Counted from the first letter of the stretch, positions 45,645 to 57,861 are shown. The stretch is DNA of 64,000 nt from Brachionus manjavacas (GCA_019054805.1 JAHQIY010000017.1:1302001-1366000); one strand, 5' to 3'. Made by a program: numbers and translations. Notes: generated from the letters alone by a model not told the origin.

Positions 45645-48245
45645 GAAGCTCGTTTTTATTTTTCAAATTTAAAAATTTAGCAAAATTATTTTCCACTTTC
45701 ATAGAAACACAAGTATTTTTTAAGATTTGAATTTAAAAATATTTAGAAAATTATTAGAGAAATAAATATTGATTAAAAAAATTAAAAAAAAATCCTAGTT
45801 GAGTTTTATTTTAAAACTTGAATAAAGTATCTTAAGAAAATTAAATGAAAAATAAAAAAATATTTGTAAAACAAATTCTCTATATTAAAATCTTTATTCA
45901 TCAAAAAGAATAAGTAAAATCAATGAAATGCTTTGACCATGATTTATTTTAAAACTTGAATTAAGTATCTGAGCGAAATCTAAATGATAAATAATTCAAA
46001 TGAAAACAATCAAAATGAAGAATAAAAAAATTATTTGTAAAACAAATTCTTTATATTAAAATCTTTATTCTTCAAAAAGAATAAATAAAATCAATGAAAA
46101 AAAAAATTTTTTTAATGAGACGAAATTGTTTGTTGAATCCAATCCATGAAAGAATAGACATTAGTATAGACTCCATTACCTTGAAAATTTTGTTAATTTG
46201 AATAATAATTTTGGAAAAAATAATAAATTAGTTAATTTACCGTCACATGATGGACCGCCAAAGCTGACAATACCAGCCAAAACATATTTTGATCCTTCTT
46301 TGGTTACCAATGGACCACCACTGTCTCCCTTTTTATGAATTTTGAGATTAGACAATATTCATTCTAAGCATTCAAAAATTTACTTGACAAGAATCTCTAA
46401 CACTTGACCTGTCGGTGTTTCCAGCACTGAAATTTAATTTTTATTAGCAAAAAAAAATCTAATTTTGGATTCTTCTTTTAATCAATAAAATTTTAATCAA
46501 TTTAAATTTTATCAATTTTAATTTAATCAATTTAATTTTAATCAATCTTAATTTTGGATTTTTGACTTTTGAACAAAAGTGCTAGTAATACTTGGATTAA
46601 AACAAAGGTCTTACCAGAATTGCGATTGATCCAATCTGTAAAAGTAGCATTCAGAATTAGATCTAATTGGAACAGCTACTTGTTGTAATTTATTTGCAGT
46701 ACTGGCATAATCTAAAACCATTGAAATGTGCATTTAGAATTAAAATCATAAATTTTAATCCTACCTCCAACTTTTCCCTAAAAATAATAAAAAAAAATTT
46801 TAAATTTAACAAAAAGAAAAATCTTTATTTTATTTGATTACCCATCCAGTAACCATTGCAACTCGACCAGGATCAGCAACTGGACTATAAGGAAGACAAA
46901 CTGGTTGGATTTTGTCAGTGAATGTAACTGGTCTATCAAGCTTTAATAAAGCTATGTCGTTTTTAAGGTCGCCATTTCTGTTGTAATCAGGATGCTGAAA
47001 AATTCTAATTATTAAAAATATTTTCAATTATTTTTTTGTTCCATGATATTACAGAATAAAATTCAGCAACTGAATATCCCGAATCAGAATATAATCTGCC
47101 TAAATCATGAGTGCCAAGATAAACTTTCATATTATTTCTTAATTGTTCAATTACAATCAATTAGTTCTTTTTTTAGACAAAAATTCTTGTTAAAGTATAC
47201 CCATTGATGCAATGAGCTGCGGTAATGAGCCACTGTTCATTCAACAACGAAGCTCCACACATTGTTGAACCATCAGTGAGAAAAGCTTGCCACGGCCACG
47301 AATTTGGTACTGCTTCGACACCACCAACAATTCTCATCTCGGAGTCTTGTGGTTGAATGGCTGCTACTCCGCACTCTAAAATTAATTTAACAAAATTTAC
47401 AAAAATAAAGGAACTTTTCTACACTGAATATATTTATTTAGAAGCTAACTCAGTGATGAAGATGCTGAAGTCAATGGAGGCTGGGGGCTGCCAGTGGTAG
47501 CTGTAGTTGTCAATGGTGGAGCTTGAGTTGATGGTGCAGATGAATCATCAAAACTCAATGTCATATCTGTCACAATTGAACCATACGGAGCATTGACAAT
47601 AAGATTAACTATCAAGAAGTAGGAGTCATATCTTAAACCAGAAGCACCAGTTTGGCAAAAGTCGAATATTGGTTGTCTAAATTGATTGGTAACTACAATA
47701 TTAGCCTTGGCACAGTCAAGAGCATTATTAGCGAAAATTAACGACAGAGTCTGTTCAAAAAGTGATTATTTTAATGATTCGAATTAAATACTAAACATTA
47801 CTCTTTTAACATGGAATGCTCCCAAGTGAAATTCTCTGCCTATTAGGAAAAAAATGATTTTTTTTAAAGAAAATTATATTTCTGTTTTTACATGCTGGCA
47901 TCATAGGGCTAAAGTTAATTGAATATTTAGCGGCATCGGAGTAGGAACCACTAAAGACGCAATCACCATTGGCTTTTGCCAAAAAAGATATCAATAAAAT
48001 TCCAATCAAACTTTTGATCATTCTTAACTTTGGATGATTTAAAGCTTAACATTGTCATCTATATTTATATTCAAAAGTTATGATCACATTGTTGGTGAAA
48101 TTTGATCTTGAGCTCAAGAATCCTATCAATAGACAAAAAAGTTGCATCATGGTTGAATTTTTATTTACAAAATATCAATTTTCTTAGGTTTTCATTCGAT
48201 TTACTACATTATCTCATTCATTTAGCTTAAATTTGATGTTTCCAA
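45645..48245. repeat. Left arm of ~2.6-kb inverted duplication
   Basis: Reverse complement of 51,397-53,993. It includes the whole CUB-trypsin gene, about 220 bp of promoter and about 450 bp of 3' flank. Exons, introns and promoter look identical or nearly so; scattered differences and short indels appear in the 3' flank. The outer boundary is blurred, and the inner boundary is sharp at the sequence TTGGAAACATCAAA. Confidence 0.9.
46112..48021 (-). CDS. CUB-like domain/trypsin serine protease, copy 1
   Basis: Mirror copy of the plus-strand gene at 51,621-53,526, with the same 11-exon structure and about 396 residues. Exon 1 (48021 down to about 47,892) encodes signal peptide [23 protein letters not shown]-like N-terminal domain, a Ser/Thr/Pro linker, and a S1 protease domain starting [16 protein letters not shown] follow. 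His is in WLITAAHC, Asp in [11 protein letters not shown], and Ser in SCQGDSGGP with Asp six residues before it, so it should cut after Lys/Arg. The exon 46,830-46,991 protein is identical to that of copy 2. The genomic span is 4 bp longer than copy 2, so the copies are not strictly identical. Confidence 0.92.
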
Positions 48246-48365
48246 TAACGTGTCAAATGTTTATTCAAGAATTTAAAATGAATAAAAAAAAACTAATTTA
48301 TAAAAAATTTATTACATTTATTTAAGGCGATTAATTAAAGTCATTTTGTTTTTAATAATACCACA

Positions 48366-48914
48366 TTAAACTTTGCTTTGAGTAATCCATGTATTCAAAC
48401 TATGATTTCTAAACATGCCAGTCTTTCCCAAATGCTTAAAAATAAATTTTTTAATAAAAATTTAATTTTAATTTTAAATCTTCTACTTCGGTGAATGAGG
48501 ACGACTTGGAATGATACTCGGCGGGCATAGTGTGCACATTCGGTCTTTTAGAGCCGTAGTCCATGTTTGATGTTTTGTACAATGGATTGATTACCTTTTC
48601 CGAATAACCCTTCATAATGTCTTGAAAAAATAAGTTAAAAATCTAATAATATATTGTTTGAATATTACCCTCAGATTCGTCTACGAATATTTTAGAGCTA
48701 AATGCTGCAGGTGGGTTTACACATGAAAAAACTGGATTACCTGGAAGATGACAAACTTGTCTGCTTGGGATATTCTCTAGTTACAGAAAATTAATCCAGT
48801 AATTTCACGCATATCTAAGGATAATAATCAAACCTTTCGATACATACCTGGATTATCAAATCTTTCTGGTAAATTTTTGGTTCGGTAAAAATCACTTGTT
48901 CGTTCCGAGCTCAT
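48366..48914 (-). CDS. PIERCE1/2-like microtubule inner protein
   Basis: Four small exons, 48914-48848, 48776-48669, 48620-48487 and 48434-48366, give 125 residues. The sequence reads TSDFYRTKNLPERFDNP, then YKTSNMDYGSKRPNVHTMP, and ends GKTGMFRNHSLNTW. Human PIERCE1 (C9orf116) has TSDYYR, LPERFNNP, YRTSNQTYGSRAPTVHEMP and AGMFQNNTLN in the same order. PIERCE proteins lie inside ciliary doublet microtubules and link to outer dynein arm docking in motile cilia. An insertion of about 30 residues between the NP and GY blocks is lineage-specific. The gene sits in the spacer of the inverted duplication, about 350 bp from the trypsin copy 1 start, and is single-copy here. Confidence 0.85.
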
Positions 48915-51396
48915 TTTAGAATCCTCTTATTTTTCAATTAGTTAAAATTACAAAATAATTAAAATAAAATTTTTATTTTCAATCCTGTTTAATATGAATT
49001 TTTTTATCACCATGGAAATTAATATTAAAAGTCAAAATTATTTTGTTATTCTGAGTTTGTTTGGGAAATCAAGGTTCGGCAAAATTTTTGTCTTAAAACG
49101 TAGTTTGACATCAACAATTGGTATCGTTGGTATCAAACTACGCTTGGCAATCCATGAATTTAACCATAATCAATCTTAAAGTTCAAGGTTAAGGCGCTTT
49201 CAAGTTTATGACCAATTTCTGATGCTCAAAATGATTAAATCAAGTTTTAATTATGAAATAAATTCCAATTTTTCAATATAATTAATGCAGAGGTGCATTA
49301 TTTGATTTAACATTCTATATTTAAAAAGCTCAAAAGCAGCAAAAAATTAATATAGGTATGGTCAATCCTTTATTTCAAGAAAAGAGAATTGAAAATGATT
49401 TCAGATCGAAAATCTTGAAAAAATATTACCGCAAAATCGACTCAAGTAACACATTTGAATAAATATATACAGCAGGTTCTACACCCAAATTTCAGATAAA
49501 TTATTTGGTATATTTTGTGCAGATGCACATTACAACCTTTGAAATACACATGAAATTTTGGAGTTTTTGGTGTAAAAAAACTCAAAAAAAATCTAAGATT
49601 TTGCATTTTAGATGGTTTAATCAGTTTAGCCATTTTATTGATGAAAAGTAAAATTAAAAGCTTAATTTATCTCCTCTTTCATATTCCTCCCTAAAAAAGT
49701 CAATCAGTTTTCTTTTTATCAAAGTTTTTGTTTTCAATTTAAGTTTTTACTTTCAAAGTTATCCAAAAATCTTAAGTTAACTTTTAAAATTGATTTATCG
49801 GATTGATCAGGTTGATTGTCAAATCGACCAGCTTCACTGAAAAAAATGTTCTGCTTCTACTCTTGAGCTTAAAATTGCTACTAATTTTAAAAAATATCAA
49901 ACAAATTAGGAAAATGAAACACATTCTTTTTTCAATTTGATTTCGTTCCCAGTCAATTAAAATTTGATTTAGCTTCGATGAGGAGAGAGCAGATTCATAA
50001 TGTTTCATCGATGAAAAACATAAATTTCATCGGTTTTTCATATATTCATATACTTTAATTTTATTTTTTATTTTGATTTTGATTTTTTTTAATTTATTCT
50101 GAAGGAGCTCTAGTTCGGTACAGAAAACAAATAAATAAATAATAAATAAAAATAATAATATATTTAAATAAATTTTTTATATCGAGTTAAAATAAATATA
50201 GAAGTTATTTTTTTTAATAGTTAATTCTTTAATTGAATTTAATGTTTATGATAAAAATACAAAAAATACAAAAGTCAAATGAACATGTTAAAAAAAAAAT
50301 AATCTCATAAAAAAACAGAAAATCTTCACTGATTCCTCAATGGAAAATTATTTTGGTTTTGACTGGGTTGATGTTATTTTTTGCTCTGAAATAAACGTTT
50401 TAAATTAATTGATCTCTTTTTGGTCTTGTTATTAAATTCATCGGTCTCACTTTGAGAATTTCAGCTAGACCTCGCTATAGATTCTAAACCTTTTTATCCC
50501 GTCAAACTTTTTATTTTGATTTTGATTTTGATGATAAAATTGATACTTTCAGAAAGCTGTTCTTGCTCATCTAATTTAGTAAAAACAATCCCTTTTATGC
50601 TTTAGTCCTTTTTTAAAATATTGTTTTCAAATTAAGTGGTACCCATTGGAAGCCTCCATCAGAAGGTCTTGTAAGATTCAAAGAAATCTTCTATTCAACA
50701 ACATAAATAACCAGAAGGGTTTATTATGTTGTTGGATGTGTCGGACTGTAAGAAGTCACGAGTCCCTCGAACAGTTTTCTAGGCTCGTTTTTGTTTACTT
50801 TCTTCATCAACGACATGCCTGATATAGTAAGCTACGCCATCAAAAGCTTTGCGGACGACAGCAATCTTATTGTCACAAATCGTAATATCAACAACCTGGC
50901 ATTGCTGCAACAGGAACTTGAGGCACTCACTGATTTAGTCCACAGCTTGGCAAATGCTGTTCAACACTGAAAATGTAAAAGTAATGGAATTCAGCAGATC
51001 CATCCATAACAAGTACTCGGACATAAGCCTCTGCATGGATATGACGAGGTCAGTACTTAATCAAACTAGTGCTGAAAACGACATGAGTCACCTTTTGGGA
51101 AAATTTCAAGTTTTCCAGCAATATCAAATAAATCGAGTAATAACAAGTCTGTTGATTAAGCTTGAAACTTGTTCACAATTATTATTTCATTTAAAAATTT
51201 AAATTTCATTTTTAAAGATTAAGTGTATAAATTCAAGAAAAAAATTCAAATTAAAAAAAAATTCAAAACATTAATTTAAATTATTAAATAAATTTAATAA
51301 TTTATTTAATTTATTATTAAATAAATTTATTTATTTTTCTGAATAAATTTAATTTTAACAAATTATTAAAAATTTAAGCCACAAGATAGGCACATT
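48915..51396. other. Spacer of the inverted duplication, with a reverse-transcriptase relic
   Basis: Non-coding apart from about 50,740-51,090 (+). There the frames read FFINDMPDIVSYAIKSFADDSN, then, after a frameshift, WQMLFNTENVKVMEFSRS. This is the FINDLPD / FADD / K-KVM-F region of a jockey/CR1-type LINE reverse transcriptase. Stops and a frameshift show it is dead. Nothing else is supported. Confidence 0.7.
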
Positions 51397-53993
51397 TTGG
51401 AAACATCAAATTTAAGCTAAATGAATGAGATAATGTAGTAAATCGAATGAAAACCTAAGAAAATTGATATTTTGTAAATAAAAATTCAACCATGATGCAA
51501 CTTTTTTGTCTATTGATAGGATTCTTGAGCTCAAGATCAAATTTCACCAACAATGTGATCATAACTTTTGAATATAAATATAGATGACAATGTTAAGCTT
51601 TAAATCATCCAAAGTTAAGAATGATCAAAAGTTTGATTGGAATTTTATTGATATCTTTTTTGGCAAAAGCCAATGGTGATTGCGTCTTTAGTGGTTCCTA
51701 CTCCGATGCCGCTAAATATTCAATTAACTTTAGCCCTATGATGCCAGCATGTAAAAACAGAAATATAATTTTCTTTAAAAAAAATCATTTTTTTTCCTAA
51801 TAGGCAGAGAATTTCACTTGGGAGCATTCCATGTTAAAAGAGTAATGTTTAGTATTTAATTCGAATCATTAAAATAATCACTTTTTGAACAGACTCTGTC
51901 GTTAATTTTCGCTAATAATGCTCTTGACTGTGCCAAGGCTAATATTGTAGTTACCAATCAATTTAGACAACCAATATTCGACTTTTGCCAAACTGGTGCT
52001 TCTGGTTTAAGATATGACTCCTACTTCTTGATAGTTAATCTTATTGTCAATGCTCCGTATGGTTCAATTGTGACAGATATGACATTGAGTTTTGATGATT
52101 CATCTGCACCATCAACTCAAGCTCCACCATTGACAACTACAGCTACCACTGGCAGCCCCCAGCCTCCATTGACTTCAGCATCTTCATCACTGAGTTAGCT
52201 TCTAAATAAATATATTCAGTGTAGAAAAGTTCCTTTATTTTTGTAAATTTTGTTAAATTAATTTTAGAGTGCGGAGTAGCAGCCATTCAACCACAAGACT
52301 CCGAGATGAGAATTGTTGGTGGTGTCGAAGCAGTACCAAATTCGTGGCCGTGGCAAGCTTTTCTCACTGATGGTTCAACAATGTGTGGAGCTTCGTTGTT
52401 GAATGAACAGTGGCTCATTACCGCAGCTCATTGCATCAATGGGTATACTTTAACAAGAATTTTTGTCTAAAAAAGAACTAATTGATTGTAATTGAACAAT
52501 TAAGAAATAATATGAAAGTTTATCTTGGCACTCATGATTTAGGCAGATTATATTCTGATTCGGGATATTCAGTTGCTGAATTTTATTCTGTAATATCATG
52601 GAACAAAAAATAATTGAAAATATTTTTAATAATTAGAATTTTTCAGCATCCTGATTACAACAGAAATGGCGACCTTAAAAACGACATAGCTTTATTAAAG
52701 CTTGATAGACCAGTTACATTCACTGACAAAATCCAACCAGTTTGTCTTCCTTATAGTCCAGTTGCTGATCCTGGTCGAGTTGCAATGGTTACTGGATGGG
52801 TAATCAAATAAAATAAAGATTTTTCTTTTTGTTAAATTTAAAATTTTTTTATTATTTTTAGGGAAAAGTTGGAGGTAGGATTAAAATTTATGATTTTAAT
52901 TCTAAATGCACATTTCAATGGTTTTAGATTATGCCAGTACTGCAAATAAATTACAACAAGTAGCTGTTCCAATTAGATCTAATTCTGAATGCTACTTTTA
53001 CAGATTGGATCAATCGCAATTCTGGTAAGACCTTTGTTTTAATCCAAGTATTACTAGCACTTTTGTTCAAAAGTCAAAAATCCAAAATTAAGATTGATTA
53101 AAATTAAATTGATTAAATTAAAATTGATAAAATTTAAATTGATTAAAATTTTATTGATTAAAAGAAGAATCCAAAATTAGATTTTTTTTGCTAATAAAAA
53201 TTAAATTTCAGTGCTGGAAACACCGACAGGTCAAGTGTTAGAGATTCTTGTCAAGTAAATTTTTGAATGCTTAGAATGAATATTGTCTAATCTCAAAATT
53301 CATAAAAAGGGAGACAGTGGTGGTCCATTGGTAACCAAAGAAGGATCAAAATATGTTTTGGCTGGTATTGTCAGCTTTGGCGGTCCATCATGTGACGGTA
53401 AATTAACTAATTTATTATTTTTTCCAAAATTATTATTCAAATTAACAAAATTTTCAAGGTAATGGAGTCTATACTAATGTCTATTCTTTCATGGATTGGA
53501 TTCAACAAACAATTTCGTCTCATTAAAAAAATTTTTTTTTTCATTGATTTTATTTATTCTTTTTGAAGAATAAAGATTTTAATATAAAGAATTTGTTTTA
53601 CAAATATTTTTTTATTTTTCATTTTGATTGTTTTAATTTGATTTATTTATCATTTAGATTTCGTTCAGATACTTAATTCAAGTTTTAAAATAAATCATGG
53701 TCAAAGCATTTCATTGATTTTACTTATTCTTTTTGATGAATAAAGATTTTAATATAGAGAATTTGTTTTACAAATATTTTTTTATTTTTCATTTAATTTT
53801 CTTAAGATACTTTATTCAAGTTTTAAAATAAAACTCAACTAGGATTTTTTTTTAATATTTTTAATCAATATTTATTTCTCTATTAATTTTTTAAATATTT
53901 TTAAATTCAAATCTTAAAAAATACTTGTGTTTCTATGAAATTGGAAAATAATTCAGCTAAATTTTCAAATTTGAAAAATATAAACGATCATGA
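51397..53993. repeat. Right arm of ~2.6-kb inverted duplication
   Basis: Reverse complement of 45,645-48,245. The 3' flank of this arm also contains direct repeats: the unit starting TTCATTGATTTTA.TTATTC occurs near 53,538, 53,708 and, in part, 53,998. Confidence 0.9.
51621..53526 (+). CDS. CUB-like domain/trypsin serine protease, copy 2
   Basis: Eleven exons: 51621-51750, 51804-51841, 51893-52193, 52268-52442, 52505-52589, 52647-52799, 52862-52874 (13 nt), 52928-53024, 53212-53254, 53310-53397, 53459-53526; about 396 residues. Signal peptide about 1-19; CUB-like domain about 20-130 with four Cys (DCVFSG, PACREF, LDCAK, FDFCQTG); S/T/P linker; protease from Ile172 (EMR|IVGG). Triad His211, Asp256, Ser348; Asp342 at the base of the S1 pocket gives trypsin-like Lys/Arg specificity. 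Secreted, probably digestive or hatching/egg-envelope type; the exact role is unknown. TATA-like TATAAATA at 51,573-51,580. Faces away from copy 1 across the spacer. Confidence 0.93.
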
Positions 53994-54624
53994 TTAGAGC
54001 ATTTCATTGATTTTACTTATTCTTTTTGAAGAATAAAAAAATTTAAAGTGTATTCTAAATTTTTTTTAAAATAATTACTTCATCCCTTTTTATCTAATCC
54101 TCATATATTAAGTAATAATGATCGAAACGTTAAATTTTGTTTAAAACTTATATATTTTTCTAGTTCAATCATTGAATCTATAGTAATTACTAAAAACTGT
54201 GTTTTTTAAATTAAAAAGTTATTTTATGATTGAAAGGAATGTTTTAAAAATTAAAAAAATAATTAATAAATTTTAAGATTTTAATTAATATTTTGTTAAC
54301 AAAATTGAATTCTTAATTAGAACTAATTTTTCGGGACAATTTATTTGAAACTTATCTTCGTTTTACTTATTAACTAATATCAACTCTCAAAAAACATTTA
54401 AAATTTATCAAAAAGTATACCCTAAAAAAGAACTCAAAAACGAATGTTATTTTTTTTTCATTAAATTCAAAATTTTTTAAAGAAATGTCTTGTTACAAAA
54501 ATAATTTATTTTTTTTATTAATTCCCGCTTTAAATGTTAATTTAAAAAAAAAATATTTAATTTGAATTGTTTTTTCCTATGTCATTGTAATAAATTTTAG
54601 TATTAAATTGATTAAACCACAAGA

Positions 54625-57600
54625 ATGTCGATGAATGAATTTTTGCAGTTAAAATGCGCCTTTGGAATTGATACCAATTTCGAACACAATTTTGGATTTA
54701 CAAACAATAATACCATATTTTATCTAGCCGGAAGTAATTTTATGACATATAATTTGGAAAATATGAAGCATCGCATTGTCTCTTTTAAATGTTCAGGCCG
54801 AATCAAGTTCGTCAAAATTACCACTGACTCTAAATTTTCCATAATGGTTGATTTCGACCAGAAAAACAGCATTATTTTAATTTTAGATTTATTTGATGCT
54901 GATAGAAAAAAGCCAATTTGGAAATCAAGCATAATCGAAAATGATCTAGTCTCAATAAGTGTCTCTAACGACCAAGAATTGATTGCTTGTGTCACAAAAA
55001 ATTGGAACCTGGTTATATTCTCATTCCAAAAGCTACGAATTCTAGATCAGCTCAAAGTAGTGTCAGCCCAAATGGCAGAATCAACTGTAGAAAATGTGTC
55101 TTTTTTTCCAAATGAAAACAAAAGACTTTTAATTCTTGGCAATAAATTAATAAAAATATTTTTATACACGAAAAAAGGCTTAAAAATAATTTACAGTCTA
55201 GATTGTGATTTTTTTCTTCTTAACACTTGTTGGTTGAACAAAACTGAAGTGGTAAGCTATGACAAATTTGCCAATTTATTTCTAATTGAGCCCAAGCAGA
55301 ATCTAATACGAACAATAATTCTTAAAAATTTGACCCCAAGCGACGAGTCTCAAGTGAATCTGATCAAAAAAAAATCCGAACTATCCATGGCCTACTCACT
55401 GGCCAACTCTAGCATAGACTCAAAAAAATTGGACAAAGCATCCATAGACATGCATGAGCCAGGCTCAAAAACAATTCTAAAATTTTCCAGACTCGACTCC
55501 AATTTTCGACACAGAACCCATTCCATTTACCAAATTAACTCTGCCACAATCAAATGCCTAGTTTGTGCCCGCAAGGGCTTTTTCATGTGCTTTCAAAACG
55601 ATGACCGCATCTTTTACTATGAGAATAGCAAAAATGTCTACACATTTTACCAACAGTGTGTCATGCGGCTTAAAAAATATGAAAAATACAAACTTGTTGA
55701 CAAAAATTTCAAAGAAATCATCCTGAATGTACAAATCAACCAAGCCCAGAGTTATTTGGTGGTGTTGACTAGTAGAAAAATGGTATATCAATGTGATTTG
55801 AGTGATTTTTTTGCCAATGGCTACAAAGAGATAGAACTTGAGCCGGTCATGGACAGTTATTTTTGCGACTCTGTAATCGGCATTGACTATTGTGTGCGAA
55901 AATCCCTCATTGCCATTTGCACCTCTGATAGATGGCTAATTCTTTGGAACTATGACACTAATTCTGTTGAGTTGAAGCAAAATTTCGATGAAGAATTGCT
56001 AACTGTGGCTTTTCATCCATCGGGACTGTATCTCATTCTATCAGGTACCAATAGTCTCAAGTATATGTCCATCTACTTGGAGTGGTGCAAAGTAGTCCAT
56101 GTTCTGAATGTGCACTCTTGTAAAAATTGCATTTTTTCCAATGGTGGTCATCTGTTCGCCCTGATCCACGGCACCATAATTCAAGTCTATTCTTCTGTTA
56201 AGTACAATGAAATAGGCTCGATAAAGTCCCAGGACATGGGCAAAATAAAGCAACTACGCTTTAGCAACGACGATCACTACTTGCTGTGTTGTTCCATGGC
56301 CGGAATAATCAGAATTTGGAACTCTCAGAGTCTGAACTTGATCACCGAGATAACAACCAAGGGTCTGAGCTACATTGGACTCGATCTACATCCCAACCAA
56401 GAGTGGCTATTTTTGATCAGCACCGAGAAAAACATCAGACAATTTCAAATTATTGTATCCGAAGAGCACCGCAAGTTAATCAAACCGAATGCTGAGCCAA
56501 TACTTGTTCAAAAATTTTCAACCAAACCTGACGAAAATGTAACATGCATTGAAATAAGCAAATCGGGCAAGATTTTGTGCATTGGCACCAATAAAGGTTG
56601 TCTAAGAGTGTATTCGCTGTTTAACCCTGAAGATTATCATGATTACAGAGCCCACTACGGCTCCGTAAACAAGATCTGTATTTCTTTTGGCGATGAGTGC
56701 TTGGTCAGTTGTGCAGATGATGGTTCAGTTGTTTTCTGGAATATTTCTAACAGGTTCAAGGACTCGTTTTCCGAGCTTGTTCAATTGAACGAAGAAATAC
56801 TGATTGACAAGGACGAGTATAGAAAAAAGTCCAAGATTATCGAGTCCTATGAGGACAAGCTCAAAGAGTCCAAGATAGAAACTAATTTTAAACTAAGAAT
56901 GAAAGAGCTCAAGTTTAACATCAAAAAAAGAGAGCTAAAATCTCGCTTTAATAATCAAATGATTGATTTGATGGACAAGATAGAAGCTTTAAAAATAGAG
57001 GGTCACATTAAAATGGAACAATTTAATCTAGACTTTGAAGAACTGATAGTTCTGCATATGAATGAATATCAACGCGTTCAAGATCTTTATGAGAACAAAA
57101 TTTTGTTCGAGGAAAAAAAAAATACCGAGCTGGATTTTAAAATTCAAAATTTAAAGCAAGAAATCGAGCTTAATCGGAGCAATTTTGATAATTTGAAAAA
57201 TTCTCTCCAAATAATGGAGTATGATAATTTGGAAGAAAAATTGGTACAAATTAGGCAAGAGTATGAAAGTGAATTTTTAAATTATGACAATTTAATTGAC
57301 AATTTGATTAAATTTGGTCACGATTTTGAAAATCAAATCGAAGGTGAAGTCAACAAAGAGAAAATGGCTTTTGAGACCGAAGTTCTAAAGCTAGTTTCGG
57401 ATGCTCAAGCGGTCAGAAGCTATGTGTCCGTGCTAGCCTCTGAATTTGCCACTTGTAAAAATTTGGTCAAAAACTTTATCCAAAATGGCTATAAGCCTGA
57501 ACATGAAATAATTGAGCTGAAAAATCAAATCAAAAACTTGGAGCACACCGAAATTGGACTAAAACAAGAAATAAATGATAAAGAACTAAGTGTTAAAAGT

Positions 57601-57861
57601 TGTGATCTGGAGATAAAAAATTTGAGTGCTGAATGTGAAAATTTGTTGCTTGTTAATTCAGACTTGGAGGTGAGGATAAAAAATTTAACCCAAAGCTTGC
57701 TGGAACCGGTCAAATATGAAAATAAACAACTGAACATAGTCATTGACGAAATTAGAAATGAAATAAAACAAAAAAAAGTTGAACTAAACAAGCTGAAACA
57801 TGATAATTTACAGTTTAAAATTAAAAATAGACTGCGAAAAAATAAAAAATTATCTTACTAA
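54625..57861 (+). CDS. CFAP57: CFAP57/WDR65-like ciliary WD-repeat coiled-coil protein
   Basis: Intronless, 1078 residues (human CFAP57 is about 1,250). It begins MSMNEFLQLKCAFGIDTN with a block NTIFYLAGSNFMTYNLE, like the CFAP57 start (YIFGLKG, TIIYPSGHNVVLYN). Residues about 1-710 form WD repeats (for example WLILWNYDTN, AGIIRIWNSQ, DDGSVVFWNIS). From about 730 to 1075 the protein is a long Lys/Glu-rich coiled coil (RKKSKIIESYEDKLKESKIE). CFAP57 belongs to inner dynein arm g/d docking and the base-plate region of motile axonemes. It is the longest gene here, and the absence of introns is odd in a window where most genes are split. The DNA between trypsin copy 2 and this gene is AT-rich and non-coding. 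Confidence 0.88.
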   Translation: MSMNEFLQLKCAFGIDTNFEHNFGFTNNNTIFYLAGSNFMTYNLENMKHRIVSFKCSGRIKFVKITTDSKFSIMVDFDQKNSIILILDLFDADRKKPIWKSSIIENDLVSISVSNDQELIACVTKNWNLVIFSFQKLRILDQLKVVSAQMAESTVENVSFFPNENKRLLILGNKLIKIFLYTKKGLKIIYSLDCDFFLLNTCWLNKTEVVSYDKFANLFLIEPKQNLIRTIILKNLTPSDESQVNLIKKKSELSMAYSLANSSIDSKKLDKASIDMHEPGSKTILKFSRLDSNFRHRTHSIYQINSATIKCLVCARKGFFMCFQNDDRIFYYENSKNVYTFYQQCVMRLKKYEKYKLVDKNFKEIILNVQINQAQSYLVVLTSRKMVYQCDLSDFFANGYKEIELEPVMDSYFCDSVIGIDYCVRKSLIAICTSDRWLILWNYDTNSVELKQNFDEELLTVAFHPSGLYLILSGTNSLKYMSIYLEWCKVVHVLNVHSCKNCIFSNGGHLFALIHGTIIQVYSSVKYNEIGSIKSQDMGKIKQLRFSNDDHYLLCCSMAGIIRIWNSQSLNLITEITTKGLSYIGLDLHPNQEWLFLISTEKNIRQFQIIVSEEHRKLIKPNAEPILVQKFSTKPDENVTCIEISKSGKILCIGTNKGCLRVYSLFNPEDYHDYRAHYGSVNKICISFGDECLVSCADDGSVVFWNISNRFKDSFSELVQLNEEILIDKDEYRKKSKIIESYEDKLKESKIETNFKLRMKELKFNIKKRELKSRFNNQMIDLMDKIEALKIEGHIKMEQFNLDFEELIVLHMNEYQRVQDLYENKILFEEKKNTELDFKIQNLKQEIELNRSNFDNLKNSLQIMEYDNLEEKLVQIRQEYESEFLNYDNLIDNLIKFGHDFENQIEGEVNKEKMAFETEVLKLVSDAQAVRSYVSVLASEFATCKNLVKNFIQNGYKPEHEIIELKNQIKNLEHTEIGLKQEINDKELSVKSCDLEIKNLSAECENLLLVNSDLEVRIKNLTQSLLEPVKYENKQLNIVIDEIRNEIKQKKVELNKLKHDNLQFKIKNRLRKNKKLSY

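Noticed and set aside
50740-51202. Possible live reverse-transcriptase gene
   Set aside because: FADD region is split by stops and a frameshift; only a relic.
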